Of a stretch of DNA of 64,000 nt, positions 42,601-50,821 are shown piece by piece. Origin of the DNA: Candidatus Wallbacteria bacterium (lineage in GTDB: Bacteria > Muiribacteriota > UBA6191 > JACPRK01); assembly GCA_016213845.1 (NCBI GenBank), contig JACQZN010000047.1:1-64000 (forward strand), written 5' to 3'. A model generated the notes under the pieces. That model saw only the letters and a program-made list of their open reading frames with translations, searched no databases and had not been told where the DNA came from. Each line of letters starts with the position of its first letter. The stretch's first letter is position 1. Both the position numbers and the translations under genes were made by a program.

Positions 42601-45600
42601 GCCTCGTCGATGGGTTCGTGTTCTGGTCGGCATCGGTGACCTGGCCGAAGACCGGCTCCACCCCCACCAGAAACCGCGTTTGCGCCACGCCGTCGGCGTC
42701 GGCCGTCTCGAGGATGGCTGCCGTGCGCCGGATGCGCGTCCGCACCCGGTACTCGCTAGTGTCGAACGCGAAGTCCGGATCGACGTACCGCGCCACCAGC
42801 GTCGCCCCGTTCGTCGTCTCCAGCAGCCGGTCATTGGAGCGGAACTCTCCGATGACGGAAGCCAGTCCGGTGACGTTGCGGAAGGTGTTCGAGTTGTTCG
42901 AGATCTCCTGCAGCTCGAGCGACTCCACGTCGCCGCTCGCGCCCCCGGGCAGCACGACCGACAGGCTCACCACCAGGCTCTGCGGACTGGAGGCGTCCGT
43001 GTTCTGGTCGCTGTCCCGGACCTCGACGAAGATCCGCTCCGAGAGCGCCTGCTCCCGGTCCACAGAGTAGCCGGGCTCCGTCGGCACCGTGCTCCCCACG
43101 GCCGAGCGCGTCAGCGTCACCCGGCCGTTGGCACTGGCCAGGAACAGCCCCACCTGCGCCGTCGCCGTGTCGCTCGACTGCGGGTCCGTGTACGCGGCGG
43201 TGGCCGTGCCGCCGTCGGACGCCTCGAGCGTCCCGTTGGTCGTGATCCTCGGCCCCACCAGCGAAGCCAGCGGCGTCCCGTTGCGGAAGACCGCGCTCGA
43301 GGACGTCGTCTCGAGGAGCGTCACCGACTCGATGTCTCCCACCGGAGCCGTCCGGATCTGCGCCGTCAGGCGCTCCTCCAACCGCGGGTCCTTGTTCTGG
43401 TCGATGTCGGTGACCGTCACGAAGATGCCGCTCACTCCGATCGTGTAGAACTGCGCGCGTGCCCCCAGATCATCCGTGAATTGCACCGTCGCCGGCGTCG
43501 GCGCGAGCGTCGTGGCGGCCTGCGCCACCACGACCGTCGAGGTCGTCTCCCGCACGTCGGAGTAGCTGGCCGTCACGGTCGAGTTGTCGAGCGTCTCGAG
43601 CAGGGCGTTCGTCACGATCGGCAGCGCCACCTGCGACTGCAGCCTGCCGACGACCGGCTGGCCAGCTCCGGCGGCGATGTTCAGGTTGCGGAAGACACCG
43701 CTGTTGAAGGCGGTCTCGGCCAGCTGCATCGTGACGCGGTCGCCCGACAGATCGGTCAGCGTTACCGTGACCGACTGCGCGCTCGAGGCGTCGCCATTTC
43801 GATCCGGGTCGCTGACGGTCACGAAGATGTCGTCCTGGCCGATGCGATACCGGGCGATCGCAACTCCCGCCACGTCCGTCAGCGAAATCGTGCCCGTGGT
43901 CTTCGGCAGGATCATCGTCGAGGTCGTCGACGAGCGATCCGTCAGGTCCACCCGGTCCGTGTAGGACGCCGTCAGGGTCGAGCGGTCGCTGGCCTGGATG
44001 CTGCCGTCGCCGTTGACGGCCGTGTCGATGACGGAGCCGACCCCCGTCAGGCTGTCGAAGAACCGGTCGTTTCGGGTGCGCTCCTGCAGGTTGACGATCT
44101 CGGTGTCGCCCGTGAAGTTGTTGCGCAGCGTCACCTGGACCGTCTCGGTGGTGAACGGATCGAGGTTCTGGTCGGGGTCCTCCACCTGCACGAAGACGAG
44201 GTCGCGGCCAATCCGGTAGGTCGGGGCCCGGTTGCCCCTGGGCTGCGAGACCAGCGTGAGGATCGAGCGCGTCGGCTGCACGTCCATCCGGGCGGTCTGG
44301 GTCGTGACCGCGGTCGGCTTGGGATCGAAGTACTGGGCCGTCACCGTGTCGCCGACGCCGACCTGCAGCTCCGGGTCGCTTGCGATCCGCGCCGCCACGC
44401 GCGTCGGGACACCGGTGGCGTTGCGGAAGATGCCGCTGTTGGTGGCGGTCTCCGTTAGCGTCAGGGAGACCTGGTCGGCCGTGACGCGGCTGCCCAGAGT
44501 GACCGTGCCGGTCAGCGTCTCCCGCGTGAGCGGGTTGGTGTTCTGATCGGCGTCGACCAGCCGGATGAAGATCGGCTGCAGGCCGATGATGTAGGAGGTG
44601 ACCGGGTTGTCGTCGCGGTCGGTGAAGACCGGGAAGCCGATCAGCGCGGGGCGGGACGTGCCTGCGCCCGGGCTGGTCGAGATCGTGTCGAAGCGGTCCT
44701 CCAGGTCGGTATAGGTCGCCAGCAGCGTCGAGGCCTGGCCGGTCTGCAGGAGCCCGTCGCCCGGCCGCGCGGCGTCGACCGCGAGCGAGAGGCCCGGGGC
44801 GAGGTTGCGGAACTCGCCCAAATCGGTGCGGGTCTCGCCGAGCTGGACCGTCTCGCGGTCGCCCGTGACCAGGTCGGAGATCGTGACGCGCACCGTCTCG
44901 GCCACCGAGGGCAGACGGTTCTCGTCGATGTCGACGAGCGTCACGAAGACGGCCTCGCGGCCGATCACATACGGCGCCGTGCGCGAGATGCCGGCCGAAT
45001 CGGAGAAGAAGATCGCCGTCGCGGCCGATTCCGTCACCGCCAGCGTGGCGGCGGCCGTGGCGCGGTCGAGCGGGTTGGTGCTGTCCTGGTAGGTGACCAG
45101 CGCGCGCGAGCCGTCCTGCGTGCCGAAGACGCCGTCGTTGGGTGACGCGGTCGTGACGCGCGTCGCCAGCCCGACCGGGTTCTCGAAGACGGTGCTGGAG
45201 CTCGAGAGCTCCGTCAGCGTCAGGCTCTCCACGTCTCGCGTGTTCGGGTCGGTCACGGTCACCTGGACCACCTGGCTCGTGACGGGGCTGGTGTTGGCGT
45301 CGGCGTCCGTGACGCGGATGAAGAGGCGCTGGCCGGGCCCGTCGCCGATGAAGTAGCTCGAGACCGTACCCAGTGCCCGCGGACCCCGGATGTAGGCAAC
45401 GCGCGAGGGCACCTCCGGGATCAGCATCGTCGCCGCCACGATCTGCGTGTCGCGCGCGTCGTCACGGTCGACGTAGGTGGCACGCACGATCGCCTGGTCG
45501 GCCGTCTGCAGCCGCCCGTCGCCCGCCGCCGGAAGGGCGATGTCACTGGTGAGCGCGGCAGTGGAGCCGAGCGACGACGGACAGAGCGTCACCACGTTTC

Positions 45601-48600
45601 TGAACACGCCCGTGTTGCAGTTGGTCTCGAGCAGCGTGACGGTCTCGCGGTCGCCCGTGTCGCTGGAGGTGACGGTGACGCTGACGTTTTCGCTGACGTT
45701 GGGGTTGGAATTCTTGTCAGGGTCGGTGACCGTGACGAAGAGCGCCTGGCCGATGGCGTACGTGGTGACGGTGGAGCCGTCGACGGCAGAGAAGCTGACG
45801 GTGCTGTTGCCCGGCGTGATGCGCGCGACGTAGCGGCCCAGGACGCTGGTGAAGATCTGGTTTCGGCGGCGGGAGAGGAAGCTGACGGTGAGCGGGTCGC
45901 CGTCGAAGGCCTCGAGCGCACGGTTGGCCGGGTTGCCGTTGCCCAGGAGCAGGGCGACGCCGGTGGAGTTGCGGAAGGTGTCGGTGTTGGTGGCGGTTTC
46001 GCGGACGCTGAAGGTGACGGTATCGCGCGGGCTGGAGACCGTGACGGTGAGGGTCTCCTGCACGCTGGCGTTGGCGTTCTCCTCGAGCGCGGTGAGCGTG
46101 ACGAAGAGCGTCGGTACCAGCGGGTCCTTCGTGAACGGCACGGTCGTGATCTCGGTGCCGGCGGCGTCGGTGATCTTGAGCAACGGCTGCTGCACGCCAG
46201 GCGTCACGAACATCGTGGAGAGATCGAAGCTGAAGTCGTTGCGGTCGGTCGGGTCGGTGTAGTTGGCCGTGATGGTCGAGCCGCCGGCCGTCTGGAGCTT
46301 GTTGTCCGTCACCGCCAGGCCGACGACCGACGGGAAGCCGAGCACGTTGCGGAAGCGCCCTGAGTTGTCGCCAGTCTCGCGCAGCTGCAGCGTTTCGCTA
46401 TCGCCCGTGACGCTGTCGAGGAGCGTGGCGTTGAGGAAGTCGGCGGCGAGCGGGTTGGCGTTGCGGTTGGCGTCGTCGACGGTGATGAAGATGCGGTCGG
46501 TGTTGTTGGCCGCCCCGATGCCGAACTGCGTCTTCTTGTTACCCAGCTCGTCGGTGAAGGTGGTGACCGAGCCGACCGGGTTGAGGGCGACCCTGGCCGT
46601 GTCGCGGCTGGAATCGGCAGGGTCCTCGGGGTCGGTGTACTCGGCGGTGAGGGTGGAGCCGCCGGCCGTGTCGAGCGTGTTGTTGCGGGCGCCTGCCGCG
46701 CGCACTGCGGTGGCGAAGCCGACGGTGTTGCGGAAGGTCCCCAGACTGTTGGCCAGCTCGCGCACCAGGATCTCCTCGGCGTCGCCGGTGGCAGAGTCGG
46801 TGACGGTGGCGATCAGGGTATTGGTGGTGACGGGCGACGAGGCTGCCGGGGGCGTTGGCGGAGCGGTGGCGCCCTGGTTGATCCAGGAGGCCAGCAGCGC
46901 GGTTTCGGCGGCATTCAGCGGAGGATCGCCGAAGCCGCCGGTGTGGTTCATACGGCCGTCGACGGTCTTGATGAGGAGGCTCGCGGGGCCGTCGCCGGGG
47001 AGCGTGGGGTTGCCGTTGGTGCCGCCGCGGATGAGCGTGGAGAAGGAGGTGAGGTCGAGGTTTCCGGCCGGGTTGACGTTGCCGTGGCAGCGGCTGTTGG
47101 CGCAGCTCCTGCTGAGTATGGGGAGCACGTCGCCCGTGAACTCGAGGCGCTCGGCGGGCTGGGTGTCCTGGATGCGCTGGCTGATCCAGACGCTGATGCG
47201 GCGCAGCTGCTCGTCGGTGAGGCCGGCGCGGCCGCCCGAGTGAGTGAGCTGTCCCTTCAAGATGCGGAGAACGCGACTGTCGGGGCCGTTGCCGGGGATG
47301 ATGCGGTTGTTGGAGGAGAACGAGAGCTGCGATGGCGGCGTCATGTTGAGGCCGCCGCTGCGCGTGGCGCTGTCATGGCAGCCCGCGGCGTCGCAGCGCC
47401 CGCGGAAGAGCGGGACCTCCAGGTCGCGCGTGTAGTCGAGCGAGGCGGGCCGGGTCGGGGGGACGGCGCCCTGGTCGATCCAGTTCTTGAGCAGGTCGAG
47501 CTCGCCCGTGGTCGCGACGCTGGGGACCGTGCCGCCCTGATGGACGGCCTGGCCGTTGAGCTTGCGGACGACCAAGCTGCCGGTGCCGTTGCCAGGAACC
47601 AGCACCGGCGGGTTGTTGCCGCCGGCGCGGAAGGACTCGTGACCGCTGACGTCGAGGCCGCCCTGGTTCGGGGCAGGCGTGCCCCCCGGCGGAAGCGCGC
47701 CGTTGGAGCGGCCGCTGGGGCTGTGGCACTTCCAGCAGCGGCTATTGAAGACGGCCTGCACCTGGCTGTCGTAGTCGACCTGGCCGGGCAGGATCTGGCC
47801 GACGCTGGTCGACTGGCGGTCGAGGTCCGTGACCGTGACGAAGAGACCGTCTCGCGGGACGACGTACTGCGTCACCTTGTTGCCGTCGCGGTCCGTCAGG
47901 CGCGTGGTCGACTGGGTCTGGAACCGCAGGACCATGATGCCGGTGGAGGCGTCGTTGGGGTCGGTGGCGTCGACGTACTGGGCCAGCGCGGAGTCGCCGT
48001 TGCGCCCCTGGAGCGTCGAATCCCCCGTTGTGCCAGCAGTGGCTGCAAAGGATGAAACGAGTCCCGGGGAGTTGCGGAAGACGCCCGTGTTGTTGCCCGT
48101 CTCCTGGAGCGTGACGTTCTCGCGGTCGCCGCTGCGCTGGTTGCGGACCAGCACCGTGACCGACTGGCGCGTGTTGACGTCGTCGTTTCGGTTGCGGTCC
48201 TCGACGGTGACGAAGATGGGGTCGACGCCGATCTTGAACTGCGTGAGCGGGTTGCCCGCGGTGTCGGTGAACCGCGTGGTGGAGTTGGTGGCAGCCAGGC
48301 GCATCCCGGCGAAGCTGAAGCTGGTGTCGCTCGAGGCGTCGCGGTCCTGGTAGTTGGCGCTGACGTTGCAGAGATTGGCCGTCTGGAGCGTGCCGTCGCG
48401 ATCGGCGCGGGCGCCGAGCACGGTGGCCAGCCCCGTGGTGTTGCGGAAGAGGCCGGTGCTGTTGCCGGTCTCCTTCAGGGTGAGGACCTCCAGATCGCCC
48501 GTGGCGCCGTCGACGACGTTGACGGTGACGTTCTGCTGGGAGAGCGGGTCGGTGTCCTCGTCGGCGTCGGTCACCGTGACGAAGATGGGGGCGCCGCCGA

Positions 48601-50572
48601 CCAGGAACGTGGCCTGCACGGCGCCGGTGGTGTCGGTGAAGGCCGTCTGGCTTGCCGCCTGCTGGCCCGAGACCGTGGCCGTGGCGCTCGTGACGTCGCT
48701 GGCGTCCTGCGGGTCGGTGTAGTTGGCGCGGAGCACGGCGCCGGCCGTGACCTGGAGCTTACCGTCGTTGTCGGAGCGCGCGGCGAGCAGAAAGGCGACG
48801 CCTGCCGTGTTGCGGAAGATGCCCGAATCGTTGCCGGTCTCGCGCAGCGTCAGGTTCTCGCGATCGCCTGTCGTGTCGACGCTGACGACGACGGGCAGCT
48901 CCTGCGCGGAGCTGGAGCTGGAGTTGCGGTCGGGGTCGATGACCGTGACGAAGGCGCTGTCGATCCCCAGGGTGTAGCCCGAAACGGAGCCTCCGCCGGC
49001 GTTGGAGAACCGCGTGGTGCTGCGGGTCAGGAAGCGCATCACGGCGTTGCCGGTGGCGGTGTCGCTGTTGACCGGATCGACGTAGTCGAAGCGCACCGTG
49101 GAGTTGTCAGCGGTCTCGAGCGCGCGGTTGCCATTAACGGCCGCGGCATTGCGAAGCGAGCCCAGCCCGGCCGTGTTGCGGAACTGTCCGGTCGCGGCGC
49201 CGGTCTCCACCAGCGTCAGCGTCTCGCGATCGCTGGTCGCTCCGTCGGTTACCGTGACGGTGACGCTGTCGGCCGAGGTCGGGTTGGTGTTGCGATCGCT
49301 GTCGGTCACGGTGACGAAGACCGGATCGAGCCCGATGCCGTAAAAGAAGGCCTGCGCCCCGGCGGCGTTGGTGAACTGGCCGCTGGCAGCCGTCGGCGTG
49401 AGCCGCAGGTTGGCCGTGGCGGTGGAGCGATCGGCGGCGTCCTTGGTGTCCTGGTAGGACACCGTCAGCACCGAACCCGGAGCCGTCTGGAGGAACCCGT
49501 CATTGACGACACGAGGGGTGTTTTCAGTCCTCATCCCCAGGACATTGCGGAACGAGCCCGTGTCGTTGCCGGTCTCGCGCAGGTTGACCGTCTCGGAATC
49601 GCCGCTGGAGCTCGAGGTGATCGTGACGACGGCCGTCTGCTGGCTCGAGAGCAGCGTGTTCTGGTCGGCGTCGCCGAGCGTGACGAAGACGAGCTCGGTG
49701 CCGAGGTCGAAGATCGCCTTGGGGTTGCTCGAGGCGTCCGTGAAGTTGAGCGTCGAGCGGGAGAGGACCTGCAGCGTGCCGGCCGCGGTATCCGAGTCCG
49801 CAAGCGGCGCGCCGCTGACGGCGTCGGTGCCGTTGATGGCGATGCTGGCGGTCTGCAGCCGGTTGTCCGCGTTCTGGGCTGCCGCGACGTTGAACTCGTA
49901 GGTGGCGGCGGTCTCGCCGGCGATGTTGCCCGGGATGGTCCGCTGTGTGACGGTGAGGCCGCTGCCGCTGAACGTGAGGCTGACGGTGCCCAGGGTAAAG
50001 GCCGACTCGCCCGGATTGACGACCTGGAAGCTGGCGACGAACGAGGTCCCCGCGCTCACCGTCGCCGGCGCGTCGAGCGGGAAGACGACCACCGCCGCGG
50101 GGAAGGGCACCGTGACCGTGCCGGCGGCGACGGCGACGTTGTTCGTCTCGTCATTCTCGATGACCGCCCCGCCGCTGTCGGCGATGCAGCCGACGAAGTA
50201 GGTGCCTGGCTGCGTGCCTGCCGGGAAAGGGAGCGTGCGGTTGGTGTCGCTGAACTCCGCCGCGGTTCCCAGGGTCGTCACCGAGTAGGTGCCGAGCTGG
50301 GTGTCGGAGATGTCGACGGCGGAATCTTGCGAGAGAAAGTAGCCGGCGCTGAACGCGGCCGCCGCCGAGGTGCCGTTGTTGCGGACGGTGGAGCTCAGGG
50401 TGAGCGTGACGCCCGCGTTGTTGGCGACGACCAGGCTCGTCACGACCAGGTCGGGTGCCTGTCCCTGTGCCGGCGTCGCCGCGGCCAGGAGCGCCGCGCA
50501 GGCCAAGGCCGGCAGGCAGGCGCAACGGGCGCCGCGTGCGAATCCGGAAAGGGCGCGCACCGTCAGGTGCAC
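39623..50572 (-). CDS. giant secreted repeat protein with nested heme-c module and PKD domains
   Basis: 3649 residues with a signal peptide ending near residue 37 (AAATPAQGQA). A CARDB-like domain (~38-150) follows. Residues ~272-2864 hold 18 diverged repeats of ~125 residues with the pattern IFVTVxDxDxNxNP ... TGDxExVxLxETGxxTGxFRN ... YxDxxD. Repeat 6 is split by a ~300-residue planctomycete-type cytochrome module with heme motifs C946-K-C949-H950, C1060-x4-C1065-H and C1157-x4-C1162-H. Then a thrombospondin-3-like calcium region (DSDADGMPD; DNDGDGRTNLQEF), seven PKD-like domains and a C-terminal GCALVRP...LLALLLPFLALRRK sorting-like tail. Probably surface-anchored. GTG 50572 is the start. 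Confidence 0.9.
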   Translation of the reverse strand: MHLTVRALSGFARGARCACLPALACAALLAAATPAQGQAPDLVVTSLVVANNAGVTLTLSSTVRNNGTSAAAAFSAGYFLSQDSAVDISDTQLGTYSVTTLGTAAEFSDTNRTLPFPAGTQPGTYFVGCIADSGGAVIENDETNNVAVAAGTVTVPFPAAVVVFPLDAPATVSAGTSFVASFQVVNPGESAFTLGTVSLTFSGSGLTVTQRTIPGNIAGETAATYEFNVAAAQNADNRLQTASIAINGTDAVSGAPLADSDTAAGTLQVLSRSTLNFTDASSNPKAIFDLGTELVFVTLGDADQNTLLSSQQTAVVTITSSSSGDSETVNLRETGNDTGSFRNVLGMRTENTPRVVNDGFLQTAPGSVLTVSYQDTKDAADRSTATANLRLTPTAASGQFTNAAGAQAFFYGIGLDPVFVTVTDSDRNTNPTSADSVTVTVTDGATSDRETLTLVETGAATGQFRNTAGLGSLRNAAAVNGNRALETADNSTVRFDYVDPVNSDTATGNAVMRFLTRSTTRFSNAGGGSVSGYTLGIDSAFVTVIDPDRNSSSSSAQELPVVVSVDTTGDRENLTLRETGNDSGIFRNTAGVAFLLAARSDNDGKLQVTAGAVLRANYTDPQDASDVTSATATVSGQQAASQTAFTDTTGAVQATFLVGGAPIFVTVTDADEDTDPLSQQNVTVNVVDGATGDLEVLTLKETGNSTGLFRNTTGLATVLGARADRDGTLQTANLCNVSANYQDRDASSDTSFSFAGMRLAATNSTTRFTDTAGNPLTQFKIGVDPIFVTVEDRNRNDDVNTRQSVTVLVRNQRSGDRENVTLQETGNNTGVFRNSPGLVSSFAATAGTTGDSTLQGRNGDSALAQYVDATDPNDASTGIMVLRFQTQSTTRLTDRDGNKVTQYVVPRDGLFVTVTDLDRQSTSVGQILPGQVDYDSQVQAVFNSRCWKCHSPSGRSNGALPPGGTPAPNQGGLDVSGHESFRAGGNNPPVLVPGNGTGSLVVRKLNGQAVHQGGTVPSVATTGELDLLKNWIDQGAVPPTRPASLDYTRDLEVPLFRGRCDAAGCHDSATRSGGLNMTPPSQLSFSSNNRIIPGNGPDSRVLRILKGQLTHSGGRAGLTDEQLRRISVWISQRIQDTQPAERLEFTGDVLPILSRSCANSRCHGNVNPAGNLDLTSFSTLIRGGTNGNPTLPGDGPASLLIKTVDGRMNHTGGFGDPPLNAAETALLASWINQGATAPPTPPAASSPVTTNTLIATVTDSATGDAEEILVRELANSLGTFRNTVGFATAVRAAGARNNTLDTAGGSTLTAEYTDPEDPADSSRDTARVALNPVGSVTTFTDELGNKKTQFGIGAANNTDRIFITVDDANRNANPLAADFLNATLLDSVTGDSETLQLRETGDNSGRFRNVLGFPSVVGLAVTDNKLQTAGGSTITANYTDPTDRNDFSFDLSTMFVTPGVQQPLLKITDAAGTEITTVPFTKDPLVPTLFVTLTALEENANASVQETLTVTVSSPRDTVTFSVRETATNTDTFRNSTGVALLLGNGNPANRALEAFDGDPLTVSFLSRRRNQIFTSVLGRYVARITPGNSTVSFSAVDGSTVTTYAIGQALFVTVTDPDKNSNPNVSENVSVTVTSSDTGDRETVTLLETNCNTGVFRNVVTLCPSSLGSTAALTSDIALPAAGDGRLQTADQAIVRATYVDRDDARDTQIVAATMLIPEVPSRVAYIRGPRALGTVSSYFIGDGPGQRLFIRVTDADANTSPVTSQVVQVTVTDPNTRDVESLTLTELSSSSTVFENPVGLATRVTTASPNDGVFGTQDGSRALVTYQDSTNPLDRATAAATLAVTESAATAIFFSDSAGISRTAPYVIGREAVFVTLVDIDENRLPSVAETVRVTISDLVTGDRETVQLGETRTDLGEFRNLAPGLSLAVDAARPGDGLLQTGQASTLLATYTDLEDRFDTISTSPGAGTSRPALIGFPVFTDRDDNPVTSYIIGLQPIFIRLVDADQNTNPLTRETLTGTVTLGSRVTADQVSLTLTETATNSGIFRNATGVPTRVAARIASDPELQVGVGDTVTAQYFDPKPTAVTTQTARMDVQPTRSILTLVSQPRGNRAPTYRIGRDLVFVQVEDPDQNLDPFTTETVQVTLRNNFTGDTEIVNLQERTRNDRFFDSLTGVGSVIDTAVNGDGSIQASDRSTLTASYTDRVDLTDRSSTTSTMILPKTTGTISLTDVAGVAIARYRIGQDDIFVTVSDPDRNGDASSAQSVTVTLTDLSGDRVTMQLAETAFNSGVFRNLNIAAGAGQPVVGRLQSQVALPIVTNALLETLDNSTVTASYSDVRETTSTVVVAQAATTLAPTPATVQFTDDLGARAQFYTIGVSGIFVTVTDIDQNKDPRLEERLTAQIRTAPVGDIESVTLLETTSSSAVFRNGTPLASLVGPRITTNGTLEASDGGTATAAYTDPQSSDTATAQVGLFLASANGRVTLTRSAVGSTVPTEPGYSVDREQALSERIFVEVRDSDQNTDASSPQSLVVSLSVVLPGGASGDVESLELQEISNNSNTFRNVTGLASVIGEFRSNDRLLETTNGATLVARYVDPDFAFDTSEYRVRTRIRRTAAILETADADGVAQTRFLVGVEPVFGQVTDADQNTNPSTRQTVAVTYTSSLGDRESLVALETGGDTGVFLTQSGMRTLVSSTPVIGNGVLELLGRGVSESINVRYQDREDASDAPAVGAQIVFQEPSAVSFLDADGAVVTTYVRGRDGIIVNVRDRDSNRSAAVSETVTATVEDLSTTDREVLTLNETGVNTGIFTNSGRPLPSVLVFPPAALPGDLVLQASALAHTIRAVYRDVKDSTDTSSASASLGPLDAADSDADGMPDTFETANGLNAADPRDATLDNDGDGRTNLQEFRDGTNPNDANDNRPTALPGPARTAQPGAIELDGSASTSPGGLPLTYRWRQVSGPQTVSLAGADTARPRFTALAAGGYLLELIVNNGRVDSFPARVTVTISDLPPVADAGPPLTVDVGQAFAFHGEASRDPNNGKLTYAWTALAGSLPAAGATTGALPLFRPDRARYYPIQLTVTDAGGNPGTALTGLIVNGGIGNRIPTADAGLDRTARTNTVVTLDGSASADSDGNALAYRWTFVRGPETVSLTPNGPRALFSPLREGLYEFDLVVNDSGAGDPQRDSAPSRVKILVNGINTVPTAAPGPDQVVVTGSRVVLDGRGSSDADRDFLTYRWSQVGGASVALSSIVSAAPVFVPTLSGVHTFQLVVNDSLADSRPAQVRVRVDSPTNHVPVANGGNDLTAATGNVVTLDGRQSFDEDGTPLAYIWTQRSGANLTLSGFAGPTPSFTPSIAGLYVFELTVSDGVNLSTPDRVEISVSSPGNRPPTANAGADQAVFVGSTPLTVRLDGSRSSDPDGQTPLSYVWTQLEGTNVSLLPDPSTPTPSFTAPGVGNLRFSLVVRDKTGLRSTADEVIITVADGTNAPPLARINSGSPGGNEVVRSSLNSQVTLDASASASLNGSTVTFLWEQTAGPPVVLSSRNSAQVSFIPRVSSTYTFKVTVTDGLGNASTSTVTVFAGAQPAPTDGSGTVLGSVPAAGGGAGCALVRPGVASPLDLLALLLPFLALRRKTGGKTGDTRPIFSK

Positions 50573-50662
50573 TATGTGCCTGGCCGGGCCGATGGAGAAC
50601 GCTTCCTGTCTATCGTGCGGCCCTCATCTAGCAATTCCGGGGCCGCGCGCCTCACATCTTAA

Positions 50663-50697
50663 GAGTAGCGAGTAGTGAGTAGCCAGTAGTGAGTAAG
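50663..50697 (+). repeat. heptamer array (GAGTAGY) upstream of kinase gene
   Basis: Five units (GAGTAGC, GAGTAGT, GAGTAGC, CAGTAGT, GAGTAAG), then the companion motif GAATCGAGA at about 50699. It lies between the divergent giant-protein and kinase genes. Confidence 0.85.
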
Positions 50698-50821
50698 TGA
50701 ATCGAGATTTGAGGATCGAGAAGGCGCGCACCCCACTCAGCTGCTCCGGTTCCCGGTGGCGTGGGTTGGATGCGGGTTTCCACCCCGGCCGCCACCCCGC
50801 CCGGTGCTACGCTGCAGGGGG

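Noticed and set aside
42044..44458. 804-codon plus-strand frame opposite the giant protein
   Set aside because: Arg/His/Val-rich shadow of the repeats; the minus-strand frame has signal peptide, repeats, heme motifs and PKD domains.
39700..50572. Repeats in the giant gene as a CRISPR or satellite array
   Set aside because: The repeats are ~375 nt, diverged and in frame; they encode protein domains, not short identical repeats with spacers.
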